A DNA stretch of 64,000 nt from Cercis canadensis. Its lineage: Eukaryota > Streptophyta > Magnoliopsida > Fabales > Fabaceae. The notes beneath the pieces are model-generated. The model was not told the DNA's origin, did not search any database, and worked only from the letters and a program-made list of their open reading frames with translations. Both the position numbers and the translations under genes were made by a program. The stretch lies in assembly GCA_003255065.1 (NCBI GenBank), contig QAOA01003736.1, positions 138,167 through 202,166 on the forward strand. Reading direction: 5' to 3'. Below are positions 61,391 to 64,000 of the stretch, piece after piece (positions within the stretch are counted from its first letter, which is position 1; each line of letters opens with the position of its first letter).

Positions 61391-62584
61391 AAATTTAAAA
61401 TCTAAAGCATTTAATAGTAATTAACAGGACATACGGGCAATAACAAATCTCATAAAGCCTTTTTCAGATAAATTGAGAGCCTATGCATAAAAGGAGGTAA
61501 AACCGTAAAAGTGGGCATTTAATTCTTTTTAACATGTGCCCTAAGAAACATGTTACAACCATTATTGGCAGCAGGTGCACCTTTACCATGTTTACATTTC
61601 CTTGGCTGAAGTTCTTTATCTGCTCTTTCTGCCTAATTTAATCAAAAGAGAGTTCTCAGTCTACTCAGACCAAAAAAAATTAAATTTATACGATAAGTTT
61701 TAGATTTTTTTTTTTAAATAAACTATCATTTTAATCCATAAAAAAATTTCTTGTGTCAAAATAGTCTCTAAAAGACTAAGATTCGTTTCAAATTAGTCTT
61801 TCAAAATCTATTTTAGCACAAAAGATCTTAAAAGACTAAAGCAGCGATATAATTAAATCTTTCAAGATTAATTTAAAATGATTTTCTTTTTTTGGTTCAC
61901 TAATTGGTGCAAAGCAGAATCTGTGCAACCAACAGTTTTCCAGTTGTGACGACGTTATATGTGCTTCTTAGCAAGAAAGGTTATTGTAACAGTTGCACAT
62001 ATCAAATGAATTAAACCTCAATCAGTTGTCCCAAATATAGCAGCAATTTATGGGAAGCTTCACATGGCAAGCGTCTATATTTTTTAGAACATGTCGTTTG
62101 GCTTCCTTGGTATTAATTAATATCTACATTTATCAATTATCATATATCACATTCATGACTATAGTATACATTCAGTCTACGTCCCAGCAATTAAAAAAAA
62201 ATATGATACTTCCATGAAATTTAGGTTAGATGCATATGCATGTTGTCCTCCTTTTATGGTTTTATTATACACAAGTATAGATTCTTTTTCTTGAAGATAG
62301 TAAGGAAAATGAGGAGAGAGACATAACATAGCCTTCATAAGCATAAGCATTAAGTTGGTGTATTGGACAATTTTTCTATTTTTTTGTTAGGAAGGATAAA
62401 TGTTATATAACTCGGGATCAAAACTCTACATCACACAATTAAGTTATGAATTTAGGCATTAAAAAACTTTCTAACTTTAAAGGTGAATATATAATTTCTT
62501 ACTGAATTATTATTCAGAGAACATTACAAAGATATTTTCAACCACTATTAAAAATACAAAATATATATATATATATATATATAT
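61391..62584. other. AT-rich spacer
   Basis: No gene. A weak inverted repeat is visible between about 61700 and 61850 (GTGTCAAAATAG against CTATTTTAGCAC). An (AT)n run lies at about 62560-62584. Confidence 0.45.
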
Positions 62585-62853
62585 TAGTTTAAGAGTAAAA
62601 TATTTTTTTCATCATTAAATTATTTTTTAAATATCACTTTAGTTCTTAATTTATTTTTAGTGTCACTTTAATTCTTAAATAGTCACATTGTCCACCAAAT
62701 TAATTTTTTGTAGCACAAAAAATAATTATTTAAATGATTGATTTGACAAGTAAAATGATTATTTGAAAATTAAAATGACACAAAAAATAAATAAATAATT
62801 AAAGTGACATTTAAAAAATAATTTAAAAACGAAAAGTATTTAACTCTTAGTTT
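62585..62853. repeat. foldback element with ~85-base inverted arms
   Basis: Left arm AGTTTAAGAGTAAAATATTTTT and onwards. The right arm in reverse complement begins AACTAAGAGTTAAATACTTTT. Both share ATTATTTTTTAAAT, TCACTTTA and ATTTATTTTT blocks in order. No coding capacity. Confidence 0.65.
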
Positions 62854-64000
62854 AATGGCTAGATAAACACCTTACAAGTTACAACAAACACATAATAGGT
62901 TTTTAAGTTTAAGTCATGATAATCCTTCGAATCTCTCTCTCTCTTATTTAATCAAAAAAGAGTTCTAGTCTACTTAAAAAAAAAAAGTGTTCAATCTTAA
63001 AAAAAAATATAAGATCAATTGAGCTATTACTAATAATTTATAATATTAAATTTATAGGATAAGTTTTAGATTATATTATATTTGTCCTTATAATTGAAAG
63101 TTTTCTTAGATTTGTGGGAGTGATTACATATAATATATACAGATAAGAATAAGCATATAGGGTACGTAGATACACGATTTTCTAAGATATGATGTCATTT
63201 AGCCTATAAAATATGGTGGGAGCTGATTAATTCTAAATTGTTTGCTGTTAACATCGTCAGGATAAATCCATTCAGAAAGATCCGTAGAATGAAAGTTAAA
63301 ATAAAACTGAAGTTGAAATTAATGTACCAACTCTTGGCAGCTATATCGTACATATATACAACAATTATTGAACCTTTATTCATATGAAACTTGGCCATTG
63401 TTTTTATAAAATTTCCATTGAATTAAGTACCGCTAGCGGTTTCGATTATTTCGTGCTTGTTTCTTCGGGAGACCCAAGACTTGAGTAGAGGGGAACAACC
63501 ACTTCACTATTACATCTACATCTACATCTACATCTACATCTACACTCTTGGGTTTGTTTTCAGTGAGAGCAAATCAATGTGCTGTGATCAAAATTAACAA
63601 AAGGCACACACAGAGAGGTGGGTATGATTTTTTCTTTTCTGTCGTAATACCGTACACAATGAGTACTAATCTTTCTTGGAGAGTCAAAAGATTTTAGGTG
63701 GTGAAAAACAAAGTCCCACATATCTGCTAATTCACCAATCTTGGAGAGTTCTCAGTCTACTTGGTTATAACTTACAAGTTAGAACTAGTAATGATATCAT
63801 ATGATATGATAACGGCACGCAAGAGGACAAAATTGTCAATTTGGGCGGAAGCGTATAGTACGGCTACTCGCGTTGGACTATATTGAACAAGAAGGACAAA
63901 TGGCACATTGTGTTGACTACGATTACTTGTCTTTGGTCAAAGTCATCTATAAGACTATGATATATAGTTATATACTTTTCTGAATTTTCCACAGTATTAC
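62854..64000. other. terminal spacer with ACATCT microsatellite
   Basis: A hexamer ACATCT repeats about six times at 63505-63543. The remainder is AT-rich, with no recognisable gene before the window ends. Confidence 0.5.

Noticed and set aside
63505-63543. Regularly spaced short repeats that could suggest a CRISPR array
   Set aside because: It is a simple ACATCT microsatellite with no unique spacers, and the genome is eukaryotic.

Overview
This is a plant nuclear genome window from a eudicot, probably a woody rosid. The base composition is AT-rich. Genes carry many GT-AG introns, and the spaces between them hold retrotransposon debris, foldback elements and AT microsatellites. The closest protein resemblance I recognise is to Arabidopsis. 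There is no prokaryotic or organellar organisation. Seven intact-looking protein genes were assembled by hand from splice signals, and frames close across all junctions.

Layout: 1-3.4 kb holds a decayed glutamate receptor-like (GLR) gene on the minus strand. 4.1-7.5 kb (+) encodes a plastid-type SET-domain methyltransferase of the Rubisco LSMT-like family (11 exons, 520 aa). 8.9-12.7 kb (-) encodes a membrane-anchored kelch protein (7 exons, 423 aa). 14.2-18.7 kb (+) encodes mitochondrial cytochrome c1 (7 coding exons, 307 aa), with a cluster of site II promoter elements. 20.8-21.6 kb (-) is a broken DUF295/KIB-type F-box relative. 25.2-26.1 and 28.9-29.7 kb (+) are two intronless tandem paralogues of the AITR/DUF7950 family with matching ABRE-containing promoters. 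33.8-39.2 kb (-) is a dead Ty1/copia retrotransposon with LTRs, primer binding site and polypurine tract. 39.2-44 kb is repeat-rich. 48.8-54.3 kb (+) encodes a BET-type bromodomain regulator (GTE8/9-like, 10 exons, 739 aa). 55.6-56.3 kb (+) encodes an intronless TLC-domain membrane protein. 57.9-59.9 kb (-) encodes an LHT1-like amino acid transporter (8 coding exons, 455 aa), with the decayed 3' end of a second copy just downstream. 60-64 kb is gene-poor with foldback elements.

The genes do not form an operon or a visible pathway. Their order is informative: from memory, the same neighbours sit in three Arabidopsis blocks (At3g27220-27260, At5g40780-40810 and At5g14260-14285). The window therefore looks like an ancestral block that Arabidopsis split among duplicated segments.

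The assembly contains single-N joins flanked by near-perfect direct duplications (26.6, 31.6, 36.8 and 44-48.7 kb). These look like unmerged contig overlaps or haplotypes, not biology. I found no convincing new molecular system. The best leads are the tandem AITR pair with a changed C-terminal repression motif, the SET protein without a recognisable Asn-His catalytic motif, and the foldback elements. Exon limits may be off by a base or so.
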